DNA from: Tissierellia bacterium
Lineage (GTDB): Bacteria > Bacillota > Clostridia > Tissierellales > Peptoniphilaceae
Direction of reading: 5' to 3'
Assembly (NCBI GenBank): GCA_030537815.1
Contig: JAUNVF010000023.1
Span: 1-36,028, forward strand
DNA length: 36,028 bases
The translations under genes were made by a program, and so were the position numbers. Below the pieces are notes generated by a model, which saw only the letters and a program-made list of their open reading frames with translations, was not told the origin of the DNA and made no database searches. The stretch's first letter is position 1, and every line of letters starts with the position of its first letter. This document shows positions 20,339-28,215 of the stretch, piece by piece.

Positions 20339-20974
20339 ATGAATATATTTAGAATGATGGCCGGAATATATGCGGCAAATTGTCTTTTGGTATATGATGA
20401 TTCTTCAAAAGATTCATTTGTAGTCGATCCTGGTGGCAATTTTGACGATATAGTTGACAATATTGGGAAATTAAATCTAAATCCAAGATTCATATTATTA
20501 ACTCATGGCCATGGAGACCATATAGGCGCAGTAAATGAATTGAAATCTAAATATAATATACCTGTAATTTGCCATGAAGATGAGAAAAAACTTTTAGCTG
20601 ATTCATCTATCAACCTAAGCCACCAAATGCCTATGAAAGATATCGAGATAATTCCTGATGATACATTTAAAGATGGAGATATAATCGGAAACGACTTTCC
20701 TATTGAAGTAATCCATACTCCAGGACATACAGCTGGAAGTTGTTGTTTTTTGCTAGAGAATTATTTGATAACTGGAGATACCATATTTAGAGGAAGTATA
20801 GGAAGAACTGATCTACCGACCAGCAATTACGATGAGATTGTCGAGTCAATAAAGAATAAGATATTGGTACTCGATGATGGTCTGAGAATTTTTCCGGGCC
20901 ATGGAGCAGAGACGACTATGGCTTTTGAAAGAGATAATAATCCTTATTTCATAGAATTTGCAAAATATATATAA
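20339..20974 (+). CDS. MBL-fold metallo-hydrolase (glyoxalase II-like)
   Basis: A 211-residue cytoplasmic hydrolase with the metallo-beta-lactamase signature HGHGDH (56-61), a second-metal His in HTPGHTAGS (about 129-137), the bridging Asp in TGDTIFRGSIGRTDL, and PGHGAET near the end. This is the short glyoxalase II-like type without a separate C-terminal helical domain; such proteins often follow rel and dtd in Firmicutes. The substrate is not predictable. GGAGG lies before the ATG. It ends the operon. Confidence 0.9.
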   Translation: MNIFRMMAGIYAANCLLVYDDSSKDSFVVDPGGNFDDIVDNIGKLNLNPRFILLTHGHGDHIGAVNELKSKYNIPVICHEDEKKLLADSSINLSHQMPMKDIEIIPDDTFKDGDIIGNDFPIEVIHTPGHTAGSCCFLLENYLITGDTIFRGSIGRTDLPTSNYDEIVESIKNKILVLDDGLRIFPGHGAETTMAFERDNNPYFIEFAKYI

Positions 20975-20997
20975 ACGAATTGATTTAATCAAATAAC

Positions 20998-21025
20998 TTG
21001 ACAAATTATTAGAATGCATTATAAT
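20998..21025 (+). promoter_or_regulatory. Sigma-A promoter of the T-box-controlled operon
   Basis: TTGACA (20998-21003), 16-base spacer, TATAAT (21020-21025). It would start the transcript near 21032, just before the T-box stem I. Confidence 0.8.
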
Positions 21026-21031
21026 TAATAT

Positions 21032-21257
21032 TAATTAAATCCGTTGAAGTAGAATTAGGTATTTTAAGATTTTTAGCGAACTGTGTATGGTGAGAGACAG
21101 TAAATTGAGAAGTACTGAAAAGAGCTATGGAGGAGGATGGGACAAAGCGATTGCGAGTATCTCATCACGTGTTCGATACGTTAATCGCATGAGTTGGCTT
21201 ATGCCAATTAGAGTGGCACCGCGGGTTTTCTCGTCTCTTATTAGAGACGATTTTTTT
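21032..21257 (+). promoter_or_regulatory. T-box riboswitch, specifier probably AAG (Lys) or AGA (Arg)
   Basis: The conserved T-box sequence AGAGTGGCACCGCGGG lies at 21210-21225, followed by the terminator at 21231-21257. Stem I: basal helix TCCGT (21040-21044) with ATGGA (21127-21131); AGTA (21048-21051) on the 5' side of the specifier loop; upper helix TTAG (21055-21058) with CTGA (21115-21118); and the apical AGCGAA and GGTGAGAG elements (21075-21096). The 3' strand of the specifier loop reads GAA-AAG-A (21117-21123), giving AAG by the usual GAA-codon-purine pattern, or AGA one base on; both are basic amino acid codons. This fits the basic/polar amino-acid importer downstream, which would be induced when that charged tRNA is scarce. 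Confidence 0.9.
21231..21257 (+). terminator. T-box regulated terminator
   Basis: TCGTCTCT (21231-21238), loop TATT, AGAGACGA (21243-21250), then seven T. It is the alternative to the antiterminator formed when an uncharged tRNA pairs with the T-box sequence. Confidence 0.9.
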
Positions 21258-21274
21258 ATTTTTAGGAGGAAATG

Positions 21275-22144
21275 ATGAAAAAGATTAAATTTATTGCATG
21301 GGTTTTATTGGTATTAATGGCTTTTACGGCATGTTCGCCAAATGCTCCTACAGAGCAGGAAGAGCCTAAGACGGAAGTAGAACAAAAAGATGAATCCGAA
21401 GTATCTGAAAAAGCGGACGCAGATAATACTGTTGAAAAGATTAAGAGCAAAGGTAAATTAGTAGTAGGTACATCAGCAGATTATCCACCTTATGAATTTA
21501 CTATATTAAAAGACGGAAAAGACGAAATCGTAGGTTTCGATATGGCATTGGCTAGATATATAGCTGATGAGATGGGAGTAGAACTTGAGATAGCCGACAT
21601 GGCTTTTGAAAGTCTATTGATAGGTCTAGAAACTGGAAAATTCGACATAGTAATCGCTGGTATGAATCCTGATCCCGAGAGAAATGCTAATTTCAGTAAG
21701 ACATATTATAATGCTACACATGGCGTTTTAATCAATAAGGAAAATGAGGACAATATTAAAGTATTAGATGATTTAAAAGGAAAGCATTTAGGAGTTCAGA
21801 TTGGAACTATCCAAGAGGGAATAGGAGAAGAACTAGAAGATGTCAAACTAAAATCACTTCCTTTAATTACGAATCTAATATTGGAATTAAAGACAAATAA
21901 AATTGACGGTGTTATAATGGAAAAACCTGTTGCTGAATCATATGCTAAAGTTCATGAAGATTTGATGGTTGTTGATGATATTGAATGGGGCAGCGATACA
22001 GAAGGTTCAGCAGTTGCTATTAAAAAAGGAAATGATGAGTTAACTGCTGAAATAGATAAAATAATCGATAAGGTTTTAGAGCAGAAATTGATTGATCAAT
22101 GGGTTATTGAAGCAAATGAATTAAATGAAGGTGCTAATCAATAA
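21275..22144 (+). CDS. Amino-acid ABC transporter substrate-binding lipoprotein
   Basis: Solute-binding protein of the polar amino-acid family (SBP_bac_3). The signal peptide ends in a lipobox with C20 (LMAFTAC), followed by a Ser/Glu-rich linker (about 21-55), so it is a membrane-anchored lipoprotein. The domain includes GKLVVGTSADYPPYEF, GFDMALARYIADE and the second-lobe region GVQIGTIQEG, typical of basic or polar amino-acid binders. Two ATG codons occur (21272, 21275); 21275 is five bases after AGGAGG (21264-21269). The T-box lies immediately upstream. A weak hairpin follows before the permease, a common way to make more binding protein than transporter. Confidence 0.93.
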   Translation: MKKIKFIAWVLLVLMAFTACSPNAPTEQEEPKTEVEQKDESEVSEKADADNTVEKIKSKGKLVVGTSADYPPYEFTILKDGKDEIVGFDMALARYIADEMGVELEIADMAFESLLIGLETGKFDIVIAGMNPDPERNANFSKTYYNATHGVLINKENEDNIKVLDDLKGKHLGVQIGTIQEGIGEELEDVKLKSLPLITNLILELKTNKIDGVIMEKPVAESYAKVHEDLMVVDDIEWGSDTEGSAVAIKKGNDELTAEIDKIIDKVLEQKLIDQWVIEANELNEGANQ

Positions 22145-22153
22145 AATCAAGTA

Positions 22154-22173
22154 GGGAGCTTTTGCTCCCTTTA
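22154..22173 (+). terminator. Intra-operon hairpin after the binding protein
   Basis: GGGAGC (22154-22159), loop TTTT, GCTCCC (22164-22169) with only a short T tail. It is probably a partial terminator or mRNA-stabilising stem. Confidence 0.6.
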
Positions 22174-22197
22174 TAATTATAATTAAAGGAAGGCTCA

Positions 22198-22845
22198 ATG
22201 TTAGAAATATTAATAAAATTTAGATATTATTATATTATAGGTATAAGAAATACCCTTATAATTTCTTTTATTGCACTTATTTTAGGTACTGCCCTTGGAG
22301 TATTGCTCAGTATGATGAGCATTTCCAAAAAGAAAATTTTAAATCTAATTGCAAAGATATATATTGAATTCGTTAGAGGTACACCACTTATGGTTCAAAT
22401 CCTCTTAGTTTATTTTGGAGCATCTGATTTATTTAAAGTCGATGTAAATGCATTTGTTGCAGGTTTAATAGCCGTTGCACTAAATTCTGCCGCTTATGTA
22501 TCTGAGATAATAAGATCGGGAATTCAATCAATTGACAAAGGTCAGATGGAAGCTGGTAGGAGTCTAGGATTAACAGAAAGACAGACGATGAGGACAATAA
22601 TTATGCCGCAAGCTGTAAGAAATATACTCCCCGCACTTGGAAATGAATTTGTAACTTTAATAAAAGAGACTTCAATTGCTTCAACTATAGGAGTAGCAGA
22701 GCTTATGTTTGGAACGAGAAAGGTGCAGGCGGCAAGCTATGAAGGAGTCGACCCATTAATTTGGGCGACATTATTCTATTTTATAATGACATTTACGATG
22801 TCAAATCTCGTAAGTATGATAGAGAGGAGGCTTTCTCACAAATGA
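22198..22845 (+). CDS. Amino-acid ABC transporter permease (His/Glu/Gln/Arg/Opine family)
   Basis: 215 residues with about five membrane helices. The [14 protein letters not shown] segment and the EAA-type coupling loop ([33 protein letters not shown] region, about 125-155) are characteristic of HEH/GlnP-type permeases, and ETSIASTIG is near the C-terminus. Acts as a dimer with the binding protein and ATPase around it. RBS AAGGAAGG before the ATG; its stop overlaps the ATPase start (ATGA). Confidence 0.93.
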   Translation: MLEILIKFRYYYIIGIRNTLIISFIALILGTALGVLLSMMSISKKKILNLIAKIYIEFVRGTPLMVQILLVYFGASDLFKVDVNAFVAGLIAVALNSAAYVSEIIRSGIQSIDKGQMEAGRSLGLTERQTMRTIIMPQAVRNILPALGNEFVTLIKETSIASTIGVAELMFGTRKVQAASYEGVDPLIWATLFYFIMTFTMSNLVSMIERRLSHK

Positions 22846-23570
22846 TTAAAATTCGCAATTTAAATAAATTTTTTGGAGATAAACAGGTACTCAAAGATGT
22901 TAATCTCGATATCAGTGAGAAAGAGGTCGTCGGTCTGATAGGGCCATCGGGTTCGGGAAAGAGCACATTGATCAGATGTATAAATTTTTTAGAAATTCCC
23001 ACTTCAGGAGATGTATACTTTAAAGATAAAAATCTATCCGATAAAAATGCCGATTTGGATTCTATAAGACAAAAAATAGGAATGGTTTTTCAACATTTTT
23101 ATTTATTTCCTCATAAATCAGTTCTCGAGAATATTTCATTAGCTCCCGTACTTACAGGAAGGATGGATAAAAAGTCTGCAGAAGCATCTGCGATAAAGCT
23201 ACTCGAAAGAATGGACCTAATCGATAAAAAAGATGCATATCCTGATCAATTATCAGGAGGCCAAAAGCAGAGGATTGCCATAGCCAGATCACTTGCCATG
23301 GAGCCGGATTTGATGCTTTTTGACGAAGTAACATCGGCACTTGACCCCGAGATGGTAGGAGAAGTTCTTCATGTGATGAAAGATCTAGCAGATGCTGGAA
23401 TGACCATGGTTGTAGTAACTCATGAAATGGCATTTGCCAAGCAAGTCGCTGATAGGATAATATTCATGTCTGACGGTATGATAGTAGAACAGGGAAAGCC
23501 GACCGATATATTCGACAATCCACAGCATCCAAGAACGCAGGATTTTATATCCAAGGTTTTGGAATTTTAA
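22842..23570 (+). CDS. Amino-acid ABC transporter ATP-binding protein
   Basis: GlnQ-type ATPase. Starting at ATG 22842 ([13 protein letters not shown]) it has 242 residues, the normal size. Walker [10 protein letters not shown] about 32-40, Q-loop MVFQHF, signature LSGGQKQR, Walker [13 protein letters not shown] and H-loop VTHEM are all present. GAGGAGG lies 11 bases upstream inside the permease gene. A longer upstream start would overlap the permease and is not supported. Confidence 0.95.
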   Translation: MIKIRNLNKFFGDKQVLKDVNLDISEKEVVGLIGPSGSGKSTLIRCINFLEIPTSGDVYFKDKNLSDKNADLDSIRQKIGMVFQHFYLFPHKSVLENISLAPVLTGRMDKKSAEASAIKLLERMDLIDKKDAYPDQLSGGQKQRIAIARSLAMEPDLMLFDEVTSALDPEMVGEVLHVMKDLADAGMTMVVVTHEMAFAKQVADRIIFMSDGMIVEQGKPTDIFDNPQHPRTQDFISKVLEF

Positions 23571-23580
23571 ATTAAATTTA

Positions 23581-23609
23581 AATGCACTTCTTGAGAAGTG
23601 CTTTTTATT
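23581..23609 (+). terminator. Terminator after the amino-acid ABC operon
   Basis: GCACTTCT (23584-23591), loop TG (23592-23593), AGAAGTGC (23594-23601), then T5 with an ATTT tail. Stem of eight pairs. Confidence 0.85.
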
Positions 23610-23619
23610 TGCCTTATAG

Positions 23620-23647
23620 TTGATAATAATTATTAATATAGTATAAT
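23620..23647 (+). promoter_or_regulatory. Predicted promoter for the first ABC exporter pair
   Basis: TTGATA (23620-23625), 16-base spacer, TATAAT (23642-23647), 25 bases before the ATG at 23672. Confidence 0.6.
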
Positions 23648-23671
23648 TGCTTTAGATGATTAGGAGGATTT

Positions 23672-25300
23672 ATGAGAAAATATTTTTCTGAATACAAGGG
23701 ATTGACATCATATTGGGTCATTGTCACTATATTTACTTCAATTGTAAATATCTATTCACAAAAACTTAAAGGAAATATATTAGATATAGCTTTGAGCAAT
23801 GAATACTCTCTTCTTAAAAATACTGTAATAATACTTTTAATAAGCATTATACTCACATCTTGTTTAGAATTTTACAATTCAGTAATAAGAGATAGACTGA
23901 TAATTAAAGTGATGCTCAGTTTAAAAGCCGATTTCTTTAAAAGCCTCTTCAGTAGAAGTCATAAAGAATTTGAAGAGTTGAGTGAAGGAGATATCATCGC
24001 AAAATACACAAAGCAAATGATGACTATCAGAACTGAGTACCTAGCCATGGGACTTCTTTTTTTACAATATCTCATATTGATTATATCTGTAACAATCTCA
24101 ATGACTTTGATTAATATTCCAATCACGATAGTTTCAATTATATTATTATTTGCACCCATGCTGACAACGAAATACTTTGAGGCAAAGCTATCTAAGGCTA
24201 CTAAAGAAGAAGTAGAAGCAAATCAAGATCATCTTAAAATAGTATCAGGCATACTCAAGGGAATTGAAGCTGTAAAAAATTATGGAATAGAAGATAAGAT
24301 AATAAAAAAATACGATAAATCCAATAAAATCTATAAGGATATGCATGCAAAGGAAAATCAAGTCAATTCAGTTACAATAGGCATGAGCTTTTTTACATCA
24401 TTTGCTGCGCAAATTATAGTGACGATTTATGCTGCATATATGGTATATAAAGGAATTATTTCATCAGGTGATTTTGTTACGATGATAGCATTGGTCGGAG
24501 TATTAAAAGTTCCAATATATTGGCTGTCAAATCTATACAGATCAGTAATTCTTTCAAAGCCTTCAAGGCAGAGCATAATTAGATTTATAGAAGAAGGATA
24601 TAAAAAAGATATCAAAGAAAAAATCGATATAAATATAAATAAATACAATATAAAATATAAAGATATAGACTTTTCATATGGAGATCAAAAATTAATCCAA
24701 AATCTAAATATGGATTTAGAAGAAAATACTATAAATTTAATAATTGGAGAGAGTGGATGTGGGAAATCCACAGCGATTAAACTACTATTAGGATTTATAG
24801 AAAGTAAAAAAGGCGAAATACTAATTGGGGATCATTCTGTAAAAAATATAAAAAATCTATCCTCTTTTTTTACAATAGCCAAACAAGAGGCATTTCTGTT
24901 TAATGGAAGCATGAGGGAAAATATCAGCTTATTTGAAGATATTTCAGATGACCAAATAATAGAAATACTAAAAAAAGTCGGGTTGGAAAGATACGCTGAT
25001 AGAGAATCACTTGATATTGAAATAAAAGAATCAGGAAATAATTTCTCGGGTGGAGAAAAAAAGAGAATTTCCTTGGCCAGGGCATTGCTTAGAAAAAGTC
25101 CTATATTAATTCTCGACGAGCCGCTGGCGAATATCGATGAGAATAATATGAATCTCATCGAAGATTTGATTTTAAGCATAAAAGATAGGACTGTAATAAT
25201 AATCTCACATCAATTTACCAAAGAAAAATTAGATCAATTTGACAAAATATATGAGTTTAAAGGGGGAATGGCAAATGAAGTCTATTTGGAAAGAAAATAA
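23672..25300 (+). CDS. ABC exporter half-transporter, subunit A of a pair
   Basis: A 542-residue fusion of a six-helix membrane domain (about 15-300) and an ATPase domain, with a membrane domain of the ABC exporter type. Walker A GESGCGKS (359-366), the Q-loop AKQEAFLFNGSMRENI, signature NFSGGEKKR (about 457), Walker B ILILDEPLANID and H-loop SHQ are present, so the site looks competent. The Walker B is followed by PLAN rather than the usual ATSAL. It overlaps the next gene by 26 bases, so the two are translated together and probably pair as a heterodimer. Substrate unknown: no peptide or regulator gene is adjacent. AGGAGG precedes the ATG. Confidence 0.88.
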   Translation: MRKYFSEYKGLTSYWVIVTIFTSIVNIYSQKLKGNILDIALSNEYSLLKNTVIILLISIILTSCLEFYNSVIRDRLIIKVMLSLKADFFKSLFSRSHKEFEELSEGDIIAKYTKQMMTIRTEYLAMGLLFLQYLILIISVTISMTLINIPITIVSIILLFAPMLTTKYFEAKLSKATKEEVEANQDHLKIVSGILKGIEAVKNYGIEDKIIKKYDKSNKIYKDMHAKENQVNSVTIGMSFFTSFAAQIIVTIYAAYMVYKGIISSGDFVTMIALVGVLKVPIYWLSNLYRSVILSKPSRQSIIRFIEEGYKKDIKEKIDININKYNIKYKDIDFSYGDQKLIQNLNMDLEENTINLIIGESGCGKSTAIKLLLGFIESKKGEILIGDHSVKNIKNLSSFFTIAKQEAFLFNGSMRENISLFEDISDDQIIEILKKVGLERYADRESLDIEIKESGNNFSGGEKKRISLARALLRKSPILILDEPLANIDENNMNLIEDLILSIKDRTVIIISHQFTKEKLDQFDKIYEFKGGMANEVYLERK

Positions 25301-26873
25301 GACAATAGTCATAATTTCATTTATAAGTATTTTCATAAGCTCTTTTGCCACCATAGGACTAGAGTATCTAAAAGGTCTTTTGGTTGATCTTGGAATAAGT
25401 CAGGATATAGACTCATTTGTAAAAATATCAATAGGATTATTATTAATAATAATCCTAAAATCCTCAACTCATTATATATATTCTAGCAGATTTATGAGAT
25501 TTAAAGTAAATGCAATGTCAAGGATTCGAGAAGAATTGTTTAAATCTCTAGTAAAGAGAGAATATCCGGAGTATCTTAAAAAGAATACGGGAGAGTATTT
25601 TTCTCTTTATACAAATCAAATTAATAGCTTGGATATGAGTTATTTTCAATCAATATCGGGATTGCTACAGATACTGACTGAATTATTAATATCATTCGTA
25701 TTTTTGTATATAATCAATCCCAAATTGTGCTTATACGCATTTATAACGCTGATTCCTTCGCTTTTAGTTCCAAAGATCGCATCTGGATTTCTGGTAAAGG
25801 CGAGAAAAGAAGCAGTCGAGAAGATGGATAAAAATCTTTCTAAACTCAAAGAATATCTGTCAGGTTTTGAAATTATAAAGACATTTAATAAGACTGATGT
25901 CTTTGTAGATAAATTTTATGAATCTACATCTGTATATGAAAGATCGGCATATAAGATGTCAAAAACGAGAATGTTATTTCATTATATGAGCAATCTATTA
26001 GTTAATTTGAGCGGGTTAGTAATAATAGTTGTTTCAGTATTCGATGTAGCTAATAATAAAATCAGCATTGGTCAATTTGTAGCTGCATATGGTATAATGT
26101 CGCAATTGACGACACAGGTAGTTTATATTTCGTCATATGTTCAAGAATTGATCTCGATTAGAGTAGTCATAAATTATTTATTTGAAATTATAGAATCTCA
26201 TAAAGAAATAGAAAAAACTAAGAAGTTATACGATATCAAATCGATAGAGTTTAAAAATATAAACTTTTCTTATGATGAAAATGAGCTCATTAAAGACTTT
26301 GATTATAAATTTGAAAAGCCGGGCATATATCAGATAATGGGAGAGAGTGGATCAGGAAAGTCGACACTTTTGAGTCTATTATTTAATTATTTTAATCCGG
26401 ACCTTGGAAATGTTCTTATCAATGACATAAATGTATCTGATATTGGAAATCTAACGGAATTGATAACAGTGATGAGACAGGAAGCGATATTTTTCGGCGA
26501 TAGCCTTAGAAATAATATAAGTATGTATCAAAATATAGATGACAAAAGGATAATTGAATTGATGAGAGCTATAGGTTTAGAGAAATATGCCAATATTGAA
26601 GATTTAAATAGGGATATGACTAATGTAGAAAATTCGTTCTCCGGTGGAGAAGCGAGAAGGCTTATGATAATAAGATCGCTATTAAGAGATACGCCCATTT
26701 TAATACTTGATGAACCATTGGCTAATTTAGATTCCAATTCAAAAGAAAAAATAGAAGAAATATTAGGAGAAATAAAAGGAAAATTTATCTTTATAATCAC
26801 ACATCAAAAATTTGAGAGAGATGAAGCAATAAACGAAACGATTTTTATGGATGAAATGGCAGAAGCTAATTGA
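25275..26873 (+). CDS. ABC exporter half-transporter, subunit B of a pair
   Basis: 532 residues with an N-terminal six-helix domain and C-terminal ATPase. Walker A GESGSGKS (about 355-362), MRQEAIFFGDSLRNNI, signature SFSGGEARR, Walker B ILILDEPLANLD, H-loop THQ. It shares the PLAN substitution after Walker B with subunit A, so the two arose by duplication or belong to one subfamily. Start: ATG 25275 has AGGGGG (25261-25266) eight bases upstream; the longer TTG at 25239 would add 12 residues of no resemblance. No hairpin terminator was seen after it. Confidence 0.87.
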   Translation: MKSIWKENKTIVIISFISIFISSFATIGLEYLKGLLVDLGISQDIDSFVKISIGLLLIIILKSSTHYIYSSRFMRFKVNAMSRIREELFKSLVKREYPEYLKKNTGEYFSLYTNQINSLDMSYFQSISGLLQILTELLISFVFLYIINPKLCLYAFITLIPSLLVPKIASGFLVKARKEAVEKMDKNLSKLKEYLSGFEIIKTFNKTDVFVDKFYESTSVYERSAYKMSKTRMLFHYMSNLLVNLSGLVIIVVSVFDVANNKISIGQFVAAYGIMSQLTTQVVYISSYVQELISIRVVINYLFEIIESHKEIEKTKKLYDIKSIEFKNINFSYDENELIKDFDYKFEKPGIYQIMGESGSGKSTLLSLLFNYFNPDLGNVLINDINVSDIGNLTELITVMRQEAIFFGDSLRNNISMYQNIDDKRIIELMRAIGLEKYANIEDLNRDMTNVENSFSGGEARRLMIIRSLLRDTPILILDEPLANLDSNSKEKIEEILGEIKGKFIFIITHQKFERDEAINETIFMDEMAEAN

Positions 26874-27094
26874 TTAGAATACTAGAAGGTACAAAATTAT
26901 TACGGAAAATTTTAAGTTTAGATTGCTTTTCATTATTATATTTTCTATACTTGATATCATTGATAAAGTCCATATAATATGAACAAGTAAAAATACCATA
27001 ACACCCTTTTGCAGTAATATTTTTGACAAATAAATAATTAGAAAGAGCTAATATAGCGGAAATAAATATACTTTAAAACAGGAGGAATCCAAGA
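26874..27094. other. Non-coding stretch between the exporter pair and the TetR remnant
   Basis: AT-rich sequence with no gene I can support. A minus-strand frame without a start codon runs through about 26866-27064, ending in a stop that overlaps the exporter gene by eight bases; I cannot tell whether it is a decayed gene. TTGACA at about 27024 and AGGAGG at 27080-27085 look like the remains of the promoter and ribosome site of the broken regulator that follows. Confidence 0.45.
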
Positions 27095-27317
27095 CTAATT
27101 GAAAATTCTGTGAAAGATAAACTGACAAAAGAAAAGGGATATGAAAAATCTAATTTAAGAGAAATATCTAAAACTTCCGATTTTACAAAGAGGCTTTTTA
27201 TTGGCAATTGATGATAAAGAGCCCCTTTTTACAGGATTAGTATAAGCTATTGTCAATGACATTGAGTTTTGTACCAAAAATATGAAAAGGAAAGCTTTGA
27301 AATTTATTAAAGTGTAG
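27095..27317 (+). pseudogene. Decayed TetR-family regulator
   Basis: Pieces of one TetR protein appear in different frames. From 27095 the frame reads IENSVKDKLTKEKGYEKSN then LREISKTSDFTK; a second frame gives EAFYWQ; from 27210 a third gives DDKEPLFTGLV, a TAA, then AIVNDIEFCTKNMKRK. Laid end to end these follow the DNA-binding domain of the intact regulator 200 bases downstream (GYEKANLRKICKDAG, GAFYKYFTDKEELFSELV). At least two frameshifts and a stop are needed, so no protein is made. The remnant has an intact-looking AGGAGG at 27080-27085. It is a paralogue, not a duplicate of the same sequence. Confidence 0.75.
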
Positions 27318-27457
27318 AAATCTAATAACAAAGATTATAGAAAAAATTTAGAAAAGAATTTTCAAGTTTTAATTGGGATGGTTGTTTTTTGAGTATAAAA
27401 ATATCTATTATTTATTAGTAAACGGGACTTATGGTAAAAAGTATTTCAGGAGATCTA

Positions 27458-27486
27458 TTGACTTTAGAGGACGAAGATTGTATAAT
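27458..27486 (+). promoter_or_regulatory. Predicted promoter of the TetR-ECF island
   Basis: TTGACT (27458-27463), 17-base spacer, TATAAT (27481-27486). Predicted start near 27493, directly at the operator repeat. Confidence 0.75.
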
Positions 27487-27493
27487 ACCAACT

Positions 27494-27510
27494 AGATAAC
27501 TAAGTTACCT
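27494..27510 (+). promoter_or_regulatory. Predicted TetR operator 1
   Basis: AGATAACT-A-AGTTACCT, an inverted repeat with one mismatch, covering the predicted transcription start of the regulator gene. The same half-sites recur as a perfect palindrome at 28180-28196. Confidence 0.7.
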
Positions 27511-27528
27511 GAAAAGGAGGTGCTCACC

Positions 27529-28164
27529 ATTAAAGGGACAGATTTATCGACAAAAGAGAATTTATTAAGAAGTGGGCTTAGTCAATTTTTACTTGTTGGC
27601 TATGAAAAAGCTAATTTAAGGAAAATTTGTAAAGATGCTGGTGTAACTACAGGAGCATTTTATAAATATTTTACTGATAAGGAAGAATTATTTTCTGAAT
27701 TAGTTAAACCTTTGGCTAATAATATCGAAAAAATATATCACAGTTATGAAGAAGAAGGATTTGATGAATATAACCTGTCCATTCCAATTTCAAAAGAAAC
27801 AATAAAAAAAGTTTTGGATTTAAAAAGGAAAGGTTCTATTCAAACAGTTAAATATCTATTTTCAATGAGAGATATTTTTGAATTATTGGTTTTTCAATCA
27901 TATGGTACCAAATATGAAAACTTTCTAGATTTATTAATAGAAGTAGAAGATAAAAATCAAAGACAAATTTTAGACATGATTCACGGTGAGCAAAAATCCA
28001 GTGAAATGATTACAGATGAAAGCATCCATTTAATTGATCATGCCTATTATAATGCTCTTTCTCATGCTGTAACTCATGCAGAAAGCGAAAGAGATTTAGA
28101 AAAAAATGTTCAGATAATTGCAGATTTTTTTAATGAAGGATGGAAAAAAATTAGAGGGATCTAA
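27529..28164 (+). CDS. TetR/AcrR-family transcriptional regulator
   Basis: A 211-residue one-component repressor. N-terminal helix-turn-helix around residues 26-55 (ANLRKICKDAGVTTGAFYKYFTDKEELF region) and an all-helical ligand-binding C-terminal domain. The downstream operon carries an exporter pair and an ECF importer, and predicted operator repeats flank the gene, so it most likely represses itself and the transporters until a ligand binds. Start: AAGGAGGTG (27514-27522) contains the in-frame GTG 27520 and cannot serve it well; the only start with proper spacing is ATT 27529. No in-frame ATG, GTG or TTG occurs soon after. Confidence 0.9.
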   Translation: MKGTDLSTKENLLRSGLSQFLLVGYEKANLRKICKDAGVTTGAFYKYFTDKEELFSELVKPLANNIEKIYHSYEEEGFDEYNLSIPISKETIKKVLDLKRKGSIQTVKYLFSMRDIFELLVFQSYGTKYENFLDLLIEVEDKNQRQILDMIHGEQKSSEMITDESIHLIDHAYYNALSHAVTHAESERDLEKNVQIIADFFNEGWKKIRGI

Positions 28165-28179
28165 TTTTTTTTAAAACAA

Positions 28180-28196
28180 AGATAACTTAGTTATCT
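28180..28196 (+). promoter_or_regulatory. Predicted TetR operator 2
   Basis: Perfect inverted repeat AGATAACT-T-AGTTATCT between the regulator and the first transporter gene, 20 bases before the ATG at 28216. It differs from operator 1 only at the centre and one half-site base. Confidence 0.75.
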
Positions 28197-28215
28197 AAGA
28201 GAAAGGGAGGTTAAT

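Noticed and set aside
21087..21275. Open frame of 62 codons inside the T-box
   Set aside because: It is RNA regulatory sequence: stem I, the T-box motif and the terminator fully account for it, and it has no ribosome site.
26866..27064. Minus-strand frame of about 66 codons after the first exporter pair
   Set aside because: It has no start codon, no ribosome site and overlaps the exporter gene; I could not connect it to a family.
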